Assembly (NCBI GenBank): GCA_024509875.1
Contig: JAMPIV010010569.1
Span: 62,001 to 126,000, forward strand
Source: Oreohelix idahoensis
Lineage: Eukaryota; Mollusca; Gastropoda; Stylommatophora; Oreohelicidae
Reading direction: 5' to 3'
DNA length: 64,000 bases
The notes under the pieces are model-generated. The model was not told the origin of the DNA. It saw only the letters and a list, made by a program, of their open reading frames with translations, and searched no databases. Below, in pieces: positions 43,931-54,352 of the stretch. How positions within the stretch are numbered: the stretch's first letter is position 1; each line of letters opens with the position of its first letter. Position numbers and translations under genes: made by a program.

Positions 43931-44138
43931 TACAACGGGCTGATCACCCGTTTGCCAGTCACTTCGATTACGGAAACAACAGCAAATGGGTTGATTTGCC
44001 GTTGCCCTAAAGACGCCACTAGGCGTGATGGGAAACAATGGCAAAGAAAACCTATCTGCTGTTGCCCTAAGACGCCACTAGGCGTAATGGCCACTGACTG
44101 CTTTGACGGTCGGTGGCTAAGGACGGAAGAAGAAGAAG
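43931..44138 (+). mobile_element. LINE A-derived insertion inside the GMR1-type leader
   Basis: 208 bp ending in the LINE A 3' terminus (GACGCCACTAGGCGT, CACTGACTGCTTTGACGGTC, GAAGAAGAAG), flanked by the 11-bp duplication ATAGTGTCAGG (43920-43930 and 44139-44149). The GCCCTAA(A)GACGCCACTAGGCGT part is present twice. Its first 50 bp are unlike LINE A. Confidence 0.88.
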
Positions 44139-44194
44139 ATAGTGTCAGGACTACCATCAGTGATATGTACAACATATTTAAACATTGAAAATCG

Positions 44195-44475
44195 ACCCGC
44201 TGGTATCTTGTGAAGTATCATTGACCATTCTTAATTCAAGAAAATCTACGCTGCTTGCCGCATCTTGTGCAGTATCAGAGAACATTCTTACTTCAAGAAC
44301 GTCTACGCTGCTTACCGCATCTTGTGCAGTATAAGAGAACATTCTTACTTCAAGAACATCTACGCTGCTTGAAGCATCTTTGCAGTATCAAGGAACATTT
44401 ATAGGACATATTTTTCAAAAAATCCTTACGGTAGAGTCTACGACGCTTACCGCATCCTCTGCAGTGGAACGGATT
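44195..44475 (+). repeat. 57-bp tandem repeat in the GMR1-type leader (about 4 copies)
   Basis: Units contain GTGCAGTATCAGAGAACATT, CTTACTTCAAGAACGTCTAC and GCTGCTTACCGCATCTT. The last unit is degenerate. Confidence 0.8.
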
Positions 44476-45324
44476 ATTTGAAAACTAAAACATTATTACA
44501 GCAAGATGACTCATCAGTACAGCTCACTGCCTCCTCCCTTGTGCATGGATACTTATACACAGTGAAGTCTACACCACGTACTAAGCAAGGCACCACACAG
44601 TGACAGGCTGCTAAACAGATAAGTCATTTTTGTGCTATCATTGCTCTTGTTCGTGCATACCACACTGTTGGCATTCCTGTCTTTACCTCATCTGTTGCTT
44701 GTTGTTATTGTGCGTGATTTACGTGTTTGCTTAAATTATGTTTTAGATTCAATATTTATTCTTCTTTATAGAGGAACTGATGTTGAGTTAATCTATTAGG
44801 ATTTTGTTAAAATTAATCCCTTAAGGGGCCACATCTGTGTTGGATCGGATGATATGGAGCGCCCTGAGTGATTTCTTTGAACATACTATACATTAGTTGT
44901 GTTGGTTTAGTTTGTAGAAAGCGTTACAATCGTATAAAGACTCTTTCTTGTCCAGTTTACATGTTGTATTCTTCAGTTAATTTTCTTACTATCATTGTAC
45001 ATAAGTTATTTTTTTTAGTCCCATTGTGGTTGGTCGTCTGTCAGGTTCGGTGTTGTAAATAAATCTATATTTTCTATTTTTTTTTCCTCTTCTGTTCTGT
45101 ACGTTATTATCCACCACCAGCCTGCTAGTTTTCGTTGTCCTTATTGAAGCGTCTGTTTTCTTCATCCATCAACTGTGTCATACTGTGTCATGAATATCAG
45201 ATATTCGCTGTATAGTTAGTAATTCGTATACATACTGCCGTTTGCAGAACAGCTTACCTTGTATAAATATAGTGTCATTTTTTTTTTCATGGTTTGAGTA
45301 GCCTCAATTTAAGTCGAATACAAG

Positions 45325-48300
45325 ATGGCAAGTCTTAGAGACTTTATTGATATGGGAAAACAGTTAAACAAAACAGGCCTTGAACTGGAAACATGGGCAA
45401 TGGAACAGTTCAAAGAGGCAGAAATAAAGCGAAAACAGGACGAGGAACGAAAAGAAAGATATGATGAAAGACTGTTAAAGAAAATGGAATTTGAGGCAAC
45501 TACCAAACAAAAGGAAGTTGAAGCAGCTACCAAACAAAAGGAAGTTGAAGCAACTACCAAACAAAGGGAAGTTGAGGCGAAACAAAGAGAAGTTGAGGAA
45601 GCTACTAAACAAATGGAAATTGAAAAGGAAAAGGCCATTGCTTTAAAGAAATTAGAATTAGATGCTTCTAGTCATGAATCCTCTGGTAGAGAGTCCTCGG
45701 AGAAGGAACCATTCCAGACATATAAATTAAAACTACCAAATTTTACGGACGCCTTTGACTTGATCGATGTGTACTTAGAACGCTTTGAAGAAATAATGAT
45801 ATCACTAAAGATAAAGAAAGAACGATGGAGTTCCATGTTATGCGATCTGCTCACTGGCCAGGCATTGCAAACTTTTTTTTTATTACCTGTAGATGACCGG
45901 CTCAACTATGATGTTGTGAAAGAAGCATTGCTTCGCAAATACCATCTGACTTCACATGGTTATTCTATGCGCTTTAAAAACGAGAAACCCAGTAAAGATC
46001 AGGATTTTGGCGACTTTATTTCTAACATAAAACTAGCATTTACACGCTGGATAGATCTATCTGGGATTATTAAAGATTTTGAAGGCCTCAAAGATCTCAT
46101 CTTGAGAGATAAAGTCCTCTCGGCATGTAGTTCGGACTTAGTTGCGTTCTTTCAAGAACGTGACCCAAAGAATCTTGACACCATGTTAGAACTAGGGAGA
46201 CAGTATATGACTGCCCATCCTGGGAGGTCAGTACATAAACAGGTGGAACCTGATAATTTTCCGGTATGTTCTGCAAGGGAATTAAACAATACACCATATC
46301 GTAGACCGCGATCTGATAATGTGAACAAACAATACGACAGGAAGTCGAGATTTGATAGGACATTTAACCACGATTGCAGACCGCGTTATTCCCCACCCAA
46401 ACGTTTTCCTCGGCGTAGGTCAGATAGCTCGAAATGGGGGTGTCGTAGTTGTGGTTCCTGGCGCCACGCATCCAAATTTTGTGACAAATCAGGTCCAAGC
46501 CCTACTAACACACCACCATCCAGCCCAAAGGGAAGTCCTAGGAAAAACTACCACCGTGAAGCTCACTGTTACCTGTGTAACGCGACGGATCATTTCCAAA
46601 AAGAATGTCCGACCAGGAAGACAGAGCATGCAAACGCTACATCGGTATTGGAAACATTTAACAGTGAAGATTGTCTAGGTTGTAAGCCATTATTTGAACC
46701 TAATGGTAAGCCGATACTGATCTGTGGTCACGCTCTGCCTGTGTTGTCATCGATTGAGGAAGGTGGCACTTTGACTTTACACCGAGGTTTGGTAGCCGGT
46801 AAATTAGTAAGTGTGCTACGAGACACTGGATGCACGACGATTGGAGTGAGACGTTCATGCATTGACGAGTCGTGTCTCGTCGGTAAAACTGCCAGATGCG
46901 TTACCTTTGGAGGCAGAGTAGAATACTACCCTCTAGCGATTATCGAAATAGATACCCCTTTCATATCAGGTAAAGTTCGCGCGTGCGTCCTCGACTCTCC
47001 CATCGCAGATTTAATTATAGGCAATTTACCGAAAGTGCAGAACTGCACACAACAGGATATAGATGACTGGAATCAACAACACTCACTTGTAGCAAATGCA
47101 GTCACTACTAGGGCACAGAAAAAGGCTGAGGATCAACAGGCGGATAAGGATCCGGTACTGTTGCTTGATAAGAGGGCTGCTGGCCCAAACAAAGATCCTG
47201 AGGCTCGTTGTGCGTCTTTTGTGGAACAGCAGCGTGCTGACTTATCTCTACGACCTTTGTTCGATTTTGCTGAGAAGGCTGATATTAAACACACTAAATC
47301 AGCGAAATATTGGTTTCAATTAAAGAATGAAATACTAACCAGATGTTTTGCCAAAAATCATTCTCTGGTGCGGCAAATTGTCTTGCCCAGTTCACTTAAG
47401 ACTATGGTGCTGAAAACCGCACATGACTGCCCGTTCGCAGGACACATGGGAATAGCTAGAACCAAAAATAGGGTATTATCACAGTTCTATTGGCCAGGTT
47501 ATAATAAAGACATTCGGGCATATTGTCGTTCGTGCGTGGTGTGCCAAAGTACTTTTCCAAAAGGCAGGGTCCCAAAAGCACCGTTGCAGGTTACGGACAT
47601 ATCTAGTAGACCATTTAAGAAACTTGCAGTAGACATTGTAGGTCCCCTTCCCATAATGTCTGACAGAGGACATCGCTACATTCTTACTGTGGTAGATCTT
47701 TGCTCTAGATGGCCCGAGGCTGTCCCTATGAAAGTAATTACTTCCGCGGCCGTAATAGAAGCTCTCCAAATGTTATTCAGTAGGTTCGGGTTTCCGGATG
47801 AAATATTATCCGATAGAGGAACACAGTTTACATCAGACGTGATGAAAGAGGTATGCAAAATGCTAAATATTAAACAGTCATTCACAACTCCATATCATCC
47901 ACAAACAAATGGCACTTGCGAGCGTTTCAACGGATCGTTGAAGCGTATGCTAGGAAAGGTGACGACAGAGTCACCCACCGAGTGGGACATATACTTACCA
48001 GCCGTGCTTTTTGCTTATAGAGAAGCACCGCAGGAAAGTACGGGGTTCTCGCCATTCGAACTTATATATGGAGCTAATCCTCGTGGCCCCATGAGTCTAT
48101 TGAAGGATTTGTTTATCGGTAAATACCCCAACGAGGAGGTGAAATCTTCATACGAATTAGTTGTCAGTCTGCGAGAGCGCATCGTGAGATCATGCCAAAT
48201 TGCAAGCGACTCATTGAGTGTAGCGGGAGCTAGGTATCGAGCTTATACTAGCCGTAATAGGAAACTCTTGACTCTTCAACCTGGTGATAAAGTGTGGCTC

Positions 48301-49992
48301 TTGCTCCCCACCAATAGAAATCATTTGCTTATCTCATGGCAGGGTCCATTTTCGGTAATTCAAGCAGTTACAGACGTAGATTATATGATTGAAGTGAAGG
48401 GTAAGGAAAAAATATTCCATGTCAACATGTTAAGACCCCACTATGAACGCCCTGAGTCCCTCCAGCACATTGCGGAAGCCGTTCTCAAGGATACGCAGGA
48501 AATTGCATGTTCTGCAGTGGTGACGGAAAAAGGCTGCGATGGGGAAGATATCCATCTCCAGTTGTCTCTTCTCCCCTTACAACAGTCAGAGTCATGGAAA
48601 AATGTAGAGATATGCAACTCCGTTCCTCTCGATCAACAACGGCAACTTCAAGCATTACTTCAGGACTATGCTGATGTGCTGACGGATAAACCAGGCAGGA
48701 CGACACTGATAAATCACGACATCAAATTGTTAGATGAACGCCCCATCAGGCTGAAACCATACCCGTTACCTCTCCATTATAAGGCGGCAGTGGAGAGAGA
48801 GATAGACGAAATGCTCCACTTGGGGATTATTGAACCTTCTGAGTCCCCATATGCATTCCCGTTAGTGATTGTTAGGAAAAAAGACAACTCGTTACGTATC
48901 TGCATTGACTTTAGGCGCCTAAACGCTATTACAATCACAGACGCAGAACCTATACCAAATCAGGATGACCTGTTAGCACAAATGTCAAAAGCTCAGTTCT
49001 TTAGTAAGTTCGACCTATCTAAAGGCTACTGGCAAGTGCCTCTGACGGAATCGGCAAAACCTCTGACAGCTTTTGTCACGCCAAAAGGTCTGTTCCAGTG
49101 GAACTATATGTGCTTTGGGCTTGTTAACGCCCCAGCGACATTCGTGCGTATGATGAGAAAGCTACTCGGCGACAGGCCTGATGTAGTCACTTACTTAGAC
49201 GATATTTGCCTCTTTACTGATACTTGGGAGCATCATGTCCGTGGACTGTCATCACTTCTTGCATGTCTTAGACTTCATAATCTAACAGCTAGACCCACAA
49301 AAGTCAAAATCGGGTTCCATGAACTTGGTTTTCTAGGATATAGAGTAGGTGGGGGAATGCTCAAACCAGAAGACACTACTGTAACGAAGATTATGAATCT
49401 CCAAGCTCCTACTAGCAAAAAACAAGTACGCAGTCTCTTGGGGTTGATTAATTTTTACCATAGATTCATCCCCCAGTTCTCATCATTATCTGCCACTCTC
49501 TCCTCTTTAACGTGCAAAGGTATGCCTAATAGAGTGGTATGGACGGATGAGTGCGATGTTGCATTAAAAATGATAAAATGTATTTTCTCCAAACAACCAA
49601 TTTTGATGCTACCTGACGTACATCTTCCATTTGTCCTCAGGACAGATGCGTCCTCTGTGGGCATAGGAGGATGCCTAATGCAAGAACACCAAAACACTCT
49701 GCATCCGGTCTTATATACAAGTCGGAAATTATTACCAGCAGAGACCAGATATGCTACCATCGAAAGAGAATGCCTCGCCATAGTGTGGTGTGTTGCGAAG
49801 CTTTCCAAGTATCTATTGGGAGCTCATTTTTTTCTTAACACAGATCATAAACCTTTAGCATATATGAAGACTGCAAAATCACCAAACAGCCGATTAACAA
49901 GATGGTACCTACTGCTTCAACAATATGACTTTTCTGTAATACCTCTTGAGGGAAAATTCAATGTGTTGGCTGATGCGTTATCCCGTCTATAA
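45325..49992 (+). CDS. GMR1-type Gag-Pol polyprotein, 1555 residues
   Basis: A single uninterrupted frame. Gag: an N-terminal coiled coil with repeated TKQKEVEA-type words (residues about 35-105), a SCAN/capsid-like region (LPNFTDAFDLIDVYLERFEE, LLRKYHLTSHGYSMRF; about 130-300), then two CCHC zinc knuckles (373-386 and 415-428). Protease: RDTGCTTIGVR with DTG at 500-502. Integrase comes next: H700/H707 and C737/C740 zinc site, then D770, D830 and E866, with 35 residues between the last two. Reverse transcriptase follows: LRICIDFRRLNAI, FSKFDLSKGYWQV and YLDD at 1290-1293. RNase H is last (D1441, E1482, D1507), ending NVLADALSRL. No separate env frame. The order Gag-PR-IN-RT-RH is unusual for Ty3-like elements and defines the Gmr1 group. 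All catalytic residues I can check are present, so the protein may be functional. Confidence 0.95.
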   Translation: MASLRDFIDMGKQLNKTGLELETWAMEQFKEAEIKRKQDEERKERYDERLLKKMEFEATTKQKEVEAATKQKEVEATTKQREVEAKQREVEEATKQMEIEKEKAIALKKLELDASSHESSGRESSEKEPFQTYKLKLPNFTDAFDLIDVYLERFEEIMISLKIKKERWSSMLCDLLTGQALQTFFLLPVDDRLNYDVVKEALLRKYHLTSHGYSMRFKNEKPSKDQDFGDFISNIKLAFTRWIDLSGIIKDFEGLKDLILRDKVLSACSSDLVAFFQERDPKNLDTMLELGRQYMTAHPGRSVHKQVEPDNFPVCSARELNNTPYRRPRSDNVNKQYDRKSRFDRTFNHDCRPRYSPPKRFPRRRSDSSKWGCRSCGSWRHASKFCDKSGPSPTNTPPSSPKGSPRKNYHREAHCYLCNATDHFQKECPTRKTEHANATSVLETFNSEDCLGCKPLFEPNGKPILICGHALPVLSSIEEGGTLTLHRGLVAGKLVSVLRDTGCTTIGVRRSCIDESCLVGKTARCVTFGGRVEYYPLAIIEIDTPFISGKVRACVLDSPIADLIIGNLPKVQNCTQQDIDDWNQQHSLVANAVTTRAQKKAEDQQADKDPVLLLDKRAAGPNKDPEARCASFVEQQRADLSLRPLFDFAEKADIKHTKSAKYWFQLKNEILTRCFAKNHSLVRQIVLPSSLKTMVLKTAHDCPFAGHMGIARTKNRVLSQFYWPGYNKDIRAYCRSCVVCQSTFPKGRVPKAPLQVTDISSRPFKKLAVDIVGPLPIMSDRGHRYILTVVDLCSRWPEAVPMKVITSAAVIEALQMLFSRFGFPDEILSDRGTQFTSDVMKEVCKMLNIKQSFTTPYHPQTNGTCERFNGSLKRMLGKVTTESPTEWDIYLPAVLFAYREAPQESTGFSPFELIYGANPRGPMSLLKDLFIGKYPNEEVKSSYELVVSLRERIVRSCQIASDSLSVAGARYRAYTSRNRKLLTLQPGDKVWLLLPTNRNHLLISWQGPFSVIQAVTDVDYMIEVKGKEKIFHVNMLRPHYERPESLQHIAEAVLKDTQEIACSAVVTEKGCDGEDIHLQLSLLPLQQSESWKNVEICNSVPLDQQRQLQALLQDYADVLTDKPGRTTLINHDIKLLDERPIRLKPYPLPLHYKAAVEREIDEMLHLGIIEPSESPYAFPLVIVRKKDNSLRICIDFRRLNAITITDAEPIPNQDDLLAQMSKAQFFSKFDLSKGYWQVPLTESAKPLTAFVTPKGLFQWNYMCFGLVNAPATFVRMMRKLLGDRPDVVTYLDDICLFTDTWEHHVRGLSSLLACLRLHNLTARPTKVKIGFHELGFLGYRVGGGMLKPEDTTVTKIMNLQAPTSKKQVRSLLGLINFYHRFIPQFSSLSATLSSLTCKGMPNRVVWTDECDVALKMIKCIFSKQPILMLPDVHLPFVLRTDASSVGIGGCLMQEHQNTLHPVLYTSRKLLPAETRYATIERECLAIVWCVAKLSKYLLGAHFFLNTDHKPLAYMKTAKSPNSRLTRWYLLLQQYDFSVIPLEGKFNVLADALSRL

Positions 49993-50130
49993 TTAACAAT
50001 ATGTTCACAGATAGATTTTTCATGAGACAATTTTAGATGATATTATGTTATGCTAATTTACTTGTAGTTAGATGTAATCCACTCGTTTATTGTTCCAGAC
50101 ATTTGCCTTACTCTATGAGAAAACTGTTTT

Positions 50131-50150
50131 CTTCTGGAGAAGGGGGTAGA
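50131..50150 (+). promoter_or_regulatory. polypurine tract
   Basis: CTTCTGGAGAAGGGGGTAGA lies immediately before the right LTR and would prime plus-strand synthesis. Confidence 0.85.
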
Positions 50151-50815
50151 TGTCACATGATGATGATGATATCAGTGTAATGTAGATGTCACATGATGAT
50201 GATGTTGTCACTATAATACAGACATCGAGCATATATCGTAATGATGATGATGATTTCACGGTAATACAATTATCAAGCATGTATTACATTGAGGATGATG
50301 ATGATTACGCTGATGATGATGATGATTATGGTCAGTGGGTGTGTGTGTAAGCAAATGATAAAGTGAGAGAGGTTGTTTGCGTGAACAGTAAATGACGTCG
50401 GCCTGTGTGTATGTTAAGTGCGAATGAAAAGCGGTCAGTCGGGTTTTGCGTGAGTGTGTCTCGTGCGAGACTGTGGGTCAAAACACAGGAGAACAGTGCA
50501 GTGTGCGAGGTAGTCAGTTGTTGACTGGAATGAAGACTGGAAGGTTGCGTGTAGAGCGGAAAAAGATGGCTAGTTGTGATCGCTGAATCTTGTTGGTTAA
50601 TTCTAGGAAGAATTATGAATTATTACCTTGGATATTTGGATTTCATATCATATTTATGTTTCATGACATTTCCGTAATACAGTGTTCAGTTTGGGACTAA
50701 ATTTCGGTGTTGATTGGTTTACTCAGGAATGGATGTGTTAAGTATGGTGTAAGAAGATAGTAAGCACCTTGAGAATTAATTATTGCGACAGCATGCATCC
50801 CCACAGCATGTGTCA
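50151..50815 (+). repeat. right LTR of the GMR1-type element
   Basis: 665 bp, followed by the GTGTG target duplication at 50816-50820. See the left LTR for the differences. Confidence 0.96.
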
Positions 50816-51808
50816 GTGTGCTTGCAAACAAGCTTGGCAGCGGCTCCGCATGGAACGCACAAGTCTCTGAAGGAAATTCTGGGGAATCAAGTCCCATTCA
50901 CGTGTAAGAGCAGCTTCGAGCTGTTGCAGATTAGCTGGAGAACCTTGCCTGTAGACTCTGCGTCCAAGCTCGTCCAACAGATGTTCTATAGGGGACATGT
51001 CTGGTGATAGGGCAGGCCAGTCAATCGTCACAATGTTCTGCTGCTGTAGATATTGCTGCGTAATGCATGCGGTGTGCGCACGTGCATTATCCTGCTGGAG
51101 AAGCTGCAAGTCTGGATAATTTGTGAACGCAGGAGCAACCAATGCATCCAGAAACTCATCTCGATATGTCACAGCATTAACATTTCCACGGAAGACGTGA
51201 AGAGGCAAGCGATGGTGAAAACTGAATCCTCCCCAAATGTTAATACTGCCACCTCCAAATCGGTTGTGCTGACGAACACAGCAATCTGCAAAGCGCTCTC
51301 CACACCGTCGCCAAACCCGCATACGTCCATCAGCAAAGGATATGTTGAATCTGCTCTCATCTGTGAATAGGACAGCATTCCACTGCAGTCTAGTCCATCT
51401 GACATGTTGCTCTGCCCATTGCAGGCGCTGCTGACGATGTCTGGGAGTCAAGTTTGGCCCAACATAAGGTCGTCTTGCAGTAAGGCCTGTATCTCTGAGT
51501 CGTCGTATGACTGTCATTCGAGAGACTTGCCCACGTCTACCCACTATTGCTCTTGCTGTTTGACTTGCCGGGAGAGAACGATTCCTTAGGTGACTCAGCA
51601 CAATATGACGATCTTGCGCAGGGGTAGTAACTCATGGTTGGCCACTCTGAAATCTATCCCGGGCACTGCCAGTGGTTCCGTAACGTTCATTGAGACGTAC
51701 AATAGTGCTGTGGTGGCAATTCATCCTTCTGGCAATGGCCCGCGAGCTCATTCCAGTCTCCAACATACCAATGGCTCGTTGGCGGTCGTTTTCAGATAGT
51801 CGTGGCAT
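50816..51808 (-). pseudogene. Tc1 transposase (DD34E), interrupted
   Basis: ATG at 51808 (MPRLSENDRQRAIGMLE) opens an N-terminal paired-like HTH (SSRAIARRMNCHHSTIVRL). A TGA at 51632-51634 replaces an Arg codon of the SGRPR hook (CGA to TGA, a CpG-type change). The frame then runs on through VLSHLRNRSLPAS, the second HTH (GQVSRMTVIRRLRDTGL), FTDESRFNI, LLQQDNARAHT and SPDMSPIEHLLDELGRR, which supply Asp, Asp and Glu with DD34E spacing. At 50816 the retrotransposon begins. The last codons (DGHTRY-stop, the usual Tc1 ending) are found at 42767-42792 on the other side of it. Confidence 0.92.
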
Positions 51809-52157
51809 TTCAAGCACATGTACTGGGTGTTTTGTCTCAACGGCCTTTTTATACCGAGTATACTGCCACAACACGTACACATTTTCAGGGTCATAGCTGT
51901 TGGGAATCATGTTGCACGTGTAACTTTCATTGTTTTCATGTAGTCTGTACACAAACCCATGGGTTGAATCATGCACTTTCCATTCCAGCAGCCATTCGCT
52001 CTCTACCTCATGACAAACACGGGGAAAATCCATTCCCACACTTTTTTTTTCCAGCTTCTCGGCATCAGTATATATAATAGTGGTGCGTTTTTAATGTGCT
52101 TCAGTATATAAGTACATTATTTACAAATTCACAGATAGAAGAGCTAATATAGTTGAA

Positions 52158-52442
52158 CTGAGTTGGCCATGTCCTCAGAAGGGACCCTGACACCATCACC
52201 AGAACTGCTAAGCTATGGACCCCAGAAGGACGGCACAAGAGAGGCAGACCAAAGACAATCTAGCTGGGAACAGTGGAGGCTGAGATGCAAAGCATGAACC
52301 AGAGTTGGGGCGCGGCACGAAGGATGGCCACTGACTGAGCAAAATGGGAACAGTTTGTTGCTGCCCTACAAGATGCCACTAGGCGTGATGGCCACTGACT
52401 GCTTTGTCAGTTAGGGGCTAAGTATCCAAGAAGAGGAAGATG
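52158..52442 (+). mobile_element. LINE A 3' fragment
   Basis: Starts at GTTGGCCATGTCCTCAGAAG and ends CCAAGAAGAGGAAGAT. The coding remnant GHVLRRDPDTITRTA and RGRPKT is visible, with stops. Confidence 0.82.
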
Positions 52443-52939
52443 TCTCATAGATGTTGTCTCTTAAATCCACACAATTTGTTGGCTAACACTGCTACTCAGT
52501 ATCTGAATAGTTCATGGAGTTAATTACCAAATATTACCAGTACCCCTTAAAAAACTTCTCATATCCCCTGTAACTCGTACTCTGGTTTGGGAACCTCTGC
52601 TGTAGGGTGCTTGAGAAACTGGGATGAGCGACGTTAGGGAGTAGCTGTAGGTTAGGGTTTTTCCAGGCTACGTTCTTTTAAGTGCTCACATCAGAGCTCT
52701 GTATAATCAACCCACTTTTACATGTAAGTGGTATATCAAGTAGTATTGTTGAATTTAACTTGACAACCCATCAACCATTCCCTTACTACTAAATGCCCCT
52801 TTTTTGCTCCCTTTTCCCTTATCGCCCCCCCCCCCCCCTCCTTAGGTCTTCCAAACACCTCCAGGCAGGGTGGTACTGCCCACTTTGGGAACCACTGGTC
52901 AACAATATTTTAAACTTCTTAGCTTTATATATAAATATA

Positions 52940-53330
52940 TATTGTTATTGTTGAACAGAATTGACATCACTGCAGTCTGGGCAAACCCATAAGTGCTCAG
53001 TCTCCCTCAGGATATGTCGAAGAGTGTGAATGCTAACTGTTCCTGTAGCTCGCTGGTTATAAACACGACGGATGCATCCTCTCATACGTCCATCTCTGCT
53101 AACCTGACGTTTGATGCCAAATTCCAACAGTCTTAACCTCGATGATTCATTTATTGGAGTGTCCTTCTCTAACAGGTGATCATTAATTGTTCTCAGTATT
53201 TCTCCCTTATCCATATCCTGTGTCCCCACTGTTGGTGCCCTTGATGCTAGCCTGTCAGCTCTCTCATTACCACATACCCCTGCATGACCAGGACAGTAGA
53301 TCCTCACCATATCTTGCAAATATATTATGA
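52940..53330 (-). mobile_element. RNase H-containing retroelement fragment
   Basis: The minus strand reads VRIYCPGHAGVCGNERADRLA, the last RNase H motif, then an alpha-helical region and LWVCPDCSDV. CPGHAGV.GNERAD is typical of RNase H domains in retroelements. The sequence differs from both I-type LINE copies here, so it is a separate family. Confidence 0.6.
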
Positions 53331-53515
53331 ATAAAGTAAAAAACCAGAATTATCACGGGAGTACCGGGATCATGCTCTGTCACCAATGTCTTCGGCTAAC
53401 GTAACAAAGAAACATGAATGTAGAAGGAGAGGTAGGGGACAGAAGAGGAGAGAGAGAAAAAGGAGAGCTGGTAAGAGAAAAACGAGAAAGAAAGCGGACT
53501 GACTCTCTATGAAAT

Positions 53516-53541
53516 ACATATATATATATATATATATATAT
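53516..53541. repeat. (TA)n microsatellite
   Basis: About 12 TA repeats just before the G-rich tract. Confidence 0.9.
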
Positions 53542-53557
53542 TTACAGCACAACTGCG

Positions 53558-53583
53558 GTGCGGGGGTGGGGGGGGGGGAGGGG

Positions 53584-53624
<41 letters not shown>

Positions 53625-53634
53625 GGGGGGGGAG
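53558..53634 (+). repeat. long G-rich tract
   Basis: About 75 bp almost entirely G with a few A and T. It can form G-quadruplexes on the plus strand and is a likely weak point for sequencing and assembly. Confidence 0.95.
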
Positions 53635-53879
53635 AAAGGAATACAGAAAAATCCAGTTTGATTTTTGATTCAGGCAAAATTATGGGAAACAGTCACCACG
53701 TTTTCATTACTAGTTCACATGATAACTAGTGGCCAAGTTGCTCACCCTGCATCTAGACTCATCATATGGTTTATTCTTAGATTAGTCTAGCAATGTTAAT
53801 ACCTAGTCTCCCCTAACCTGAAGGGAACATTGAACATTTTAATTTGGTTTCATTCAAATTCAAGGTGAATTTATAAGTA

Positions 53880-54145
53880 TAAGTGCTGTTGAATGCCAGT
53901 GTGGAACTGATGGAAAGAACAAGATAAATACAAGTGAAACACAATGTGAGAATATGCTTGCATTGAGAGAAAAAAAACCAGTTGATAGCATGACAAGGCA
54001 GTCCTTGTTCTGGAATCCCCAGACTAAGAGAAATAGAGGAAGACCAAAAGATTCATGGAGCAGGGAATTAAACACAGGCATAAATGGGATCAAGAAGACA
54101 TGGACAGATCTCAAATGGATAGTACAAAACAGGCTTGACGTGTAT
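53880..54145 (+). mobile_element. LINE B 3' fragment
   Basis: Coding remnant KKPVDSMTRQSLFWNPQTK, NRGRPKDSWSRELNTGI and KKTWTDLKW, 5'-truncated. Confidence 0.7.
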
Positions 54146-54154
54146 TTATTTGGA

Positions 54155-54298
54155 ATCCTGTTGCCACAGAAACCACCACTGCAAAAGTATGTGACTGCTT
54201 GATGCTGGCTTCCTGCGGAACATCTGCAATGGTGACTCCATGCTCTGTAAGCAGCACTTATGAAAATGATGATGATGATTTCCATTAAGGGGATGTAA
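54155..54298 (+). repeat. dispersed repeat S2
   Basis: TTGCCACAGAAACCACCACT, GCTGGCTTCCTGCGG, GTGACTCCATGCTCTGTAAG and the GATGATGATGATT end. Confidence 0.65.
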
Positions 54299-54352
54299 TC
54301 AACAAACTGAGCAGCTTGCATACATCCTTTTTGTTTCAAGTATGGGACAGGT

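Larger units (their letters stand above)
42793..50815 (+). mobile_element. GMR1-type LTR retrotransposon, intact
   Basis: An 8.0-kb element with 661- and 665-bp LTRs (TG...CA ends), a 5-bp target duplication, a primer-binding-like TGGGGGCTC two bases after the left LTR, a polypurine tract GGAGAAGGGGG before the right LTR, and one long open frame. The frame is Ty3-like but has the integrase between protease and reverse transcriptase, the order known from Ty1/copia. Ty3-like elements with this order were described as the Gmr1 group, first from fish and other deuterostomes. The LTRs differ by two substitutions and one 4-bp indel, so insertion was recent. The 5' leader carries a LINE A-derived insertion and a 57-bp tandem repeat. 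Confidence 0.94.
42541..52104 (-). mobile_element. Tc1-like transposon split by an LTR retrotransposon
   Basis: The ends CTGAAGCACATTAAAAACGC (42541) and its complement (ending 52104) form an inverted repeat of at least 25 bp; TA flanks both sides. Without the inserted retrotransposon (42793-50815 plus one 5-bp duplication) the element is about 1.54 kb, normal for Tc1. Its transposase lies on the minus strand. The insertion sits six codons before the transposase stop. Confidence 0.95.

Noticed and set aside
45309..45638. Minus-strand open frame opposite the gag coiled coil
   Set aside because: It is the complement of the repetitive Lys/Glu coding region of the GMR1-type polyprotein, with no independent motif.
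48485..48706. Separate env-like gene in the LTR element
   Set aside because: No open frame follows RNase H before the polypurine tract and right LTR; only shadow frames overlap Pol.
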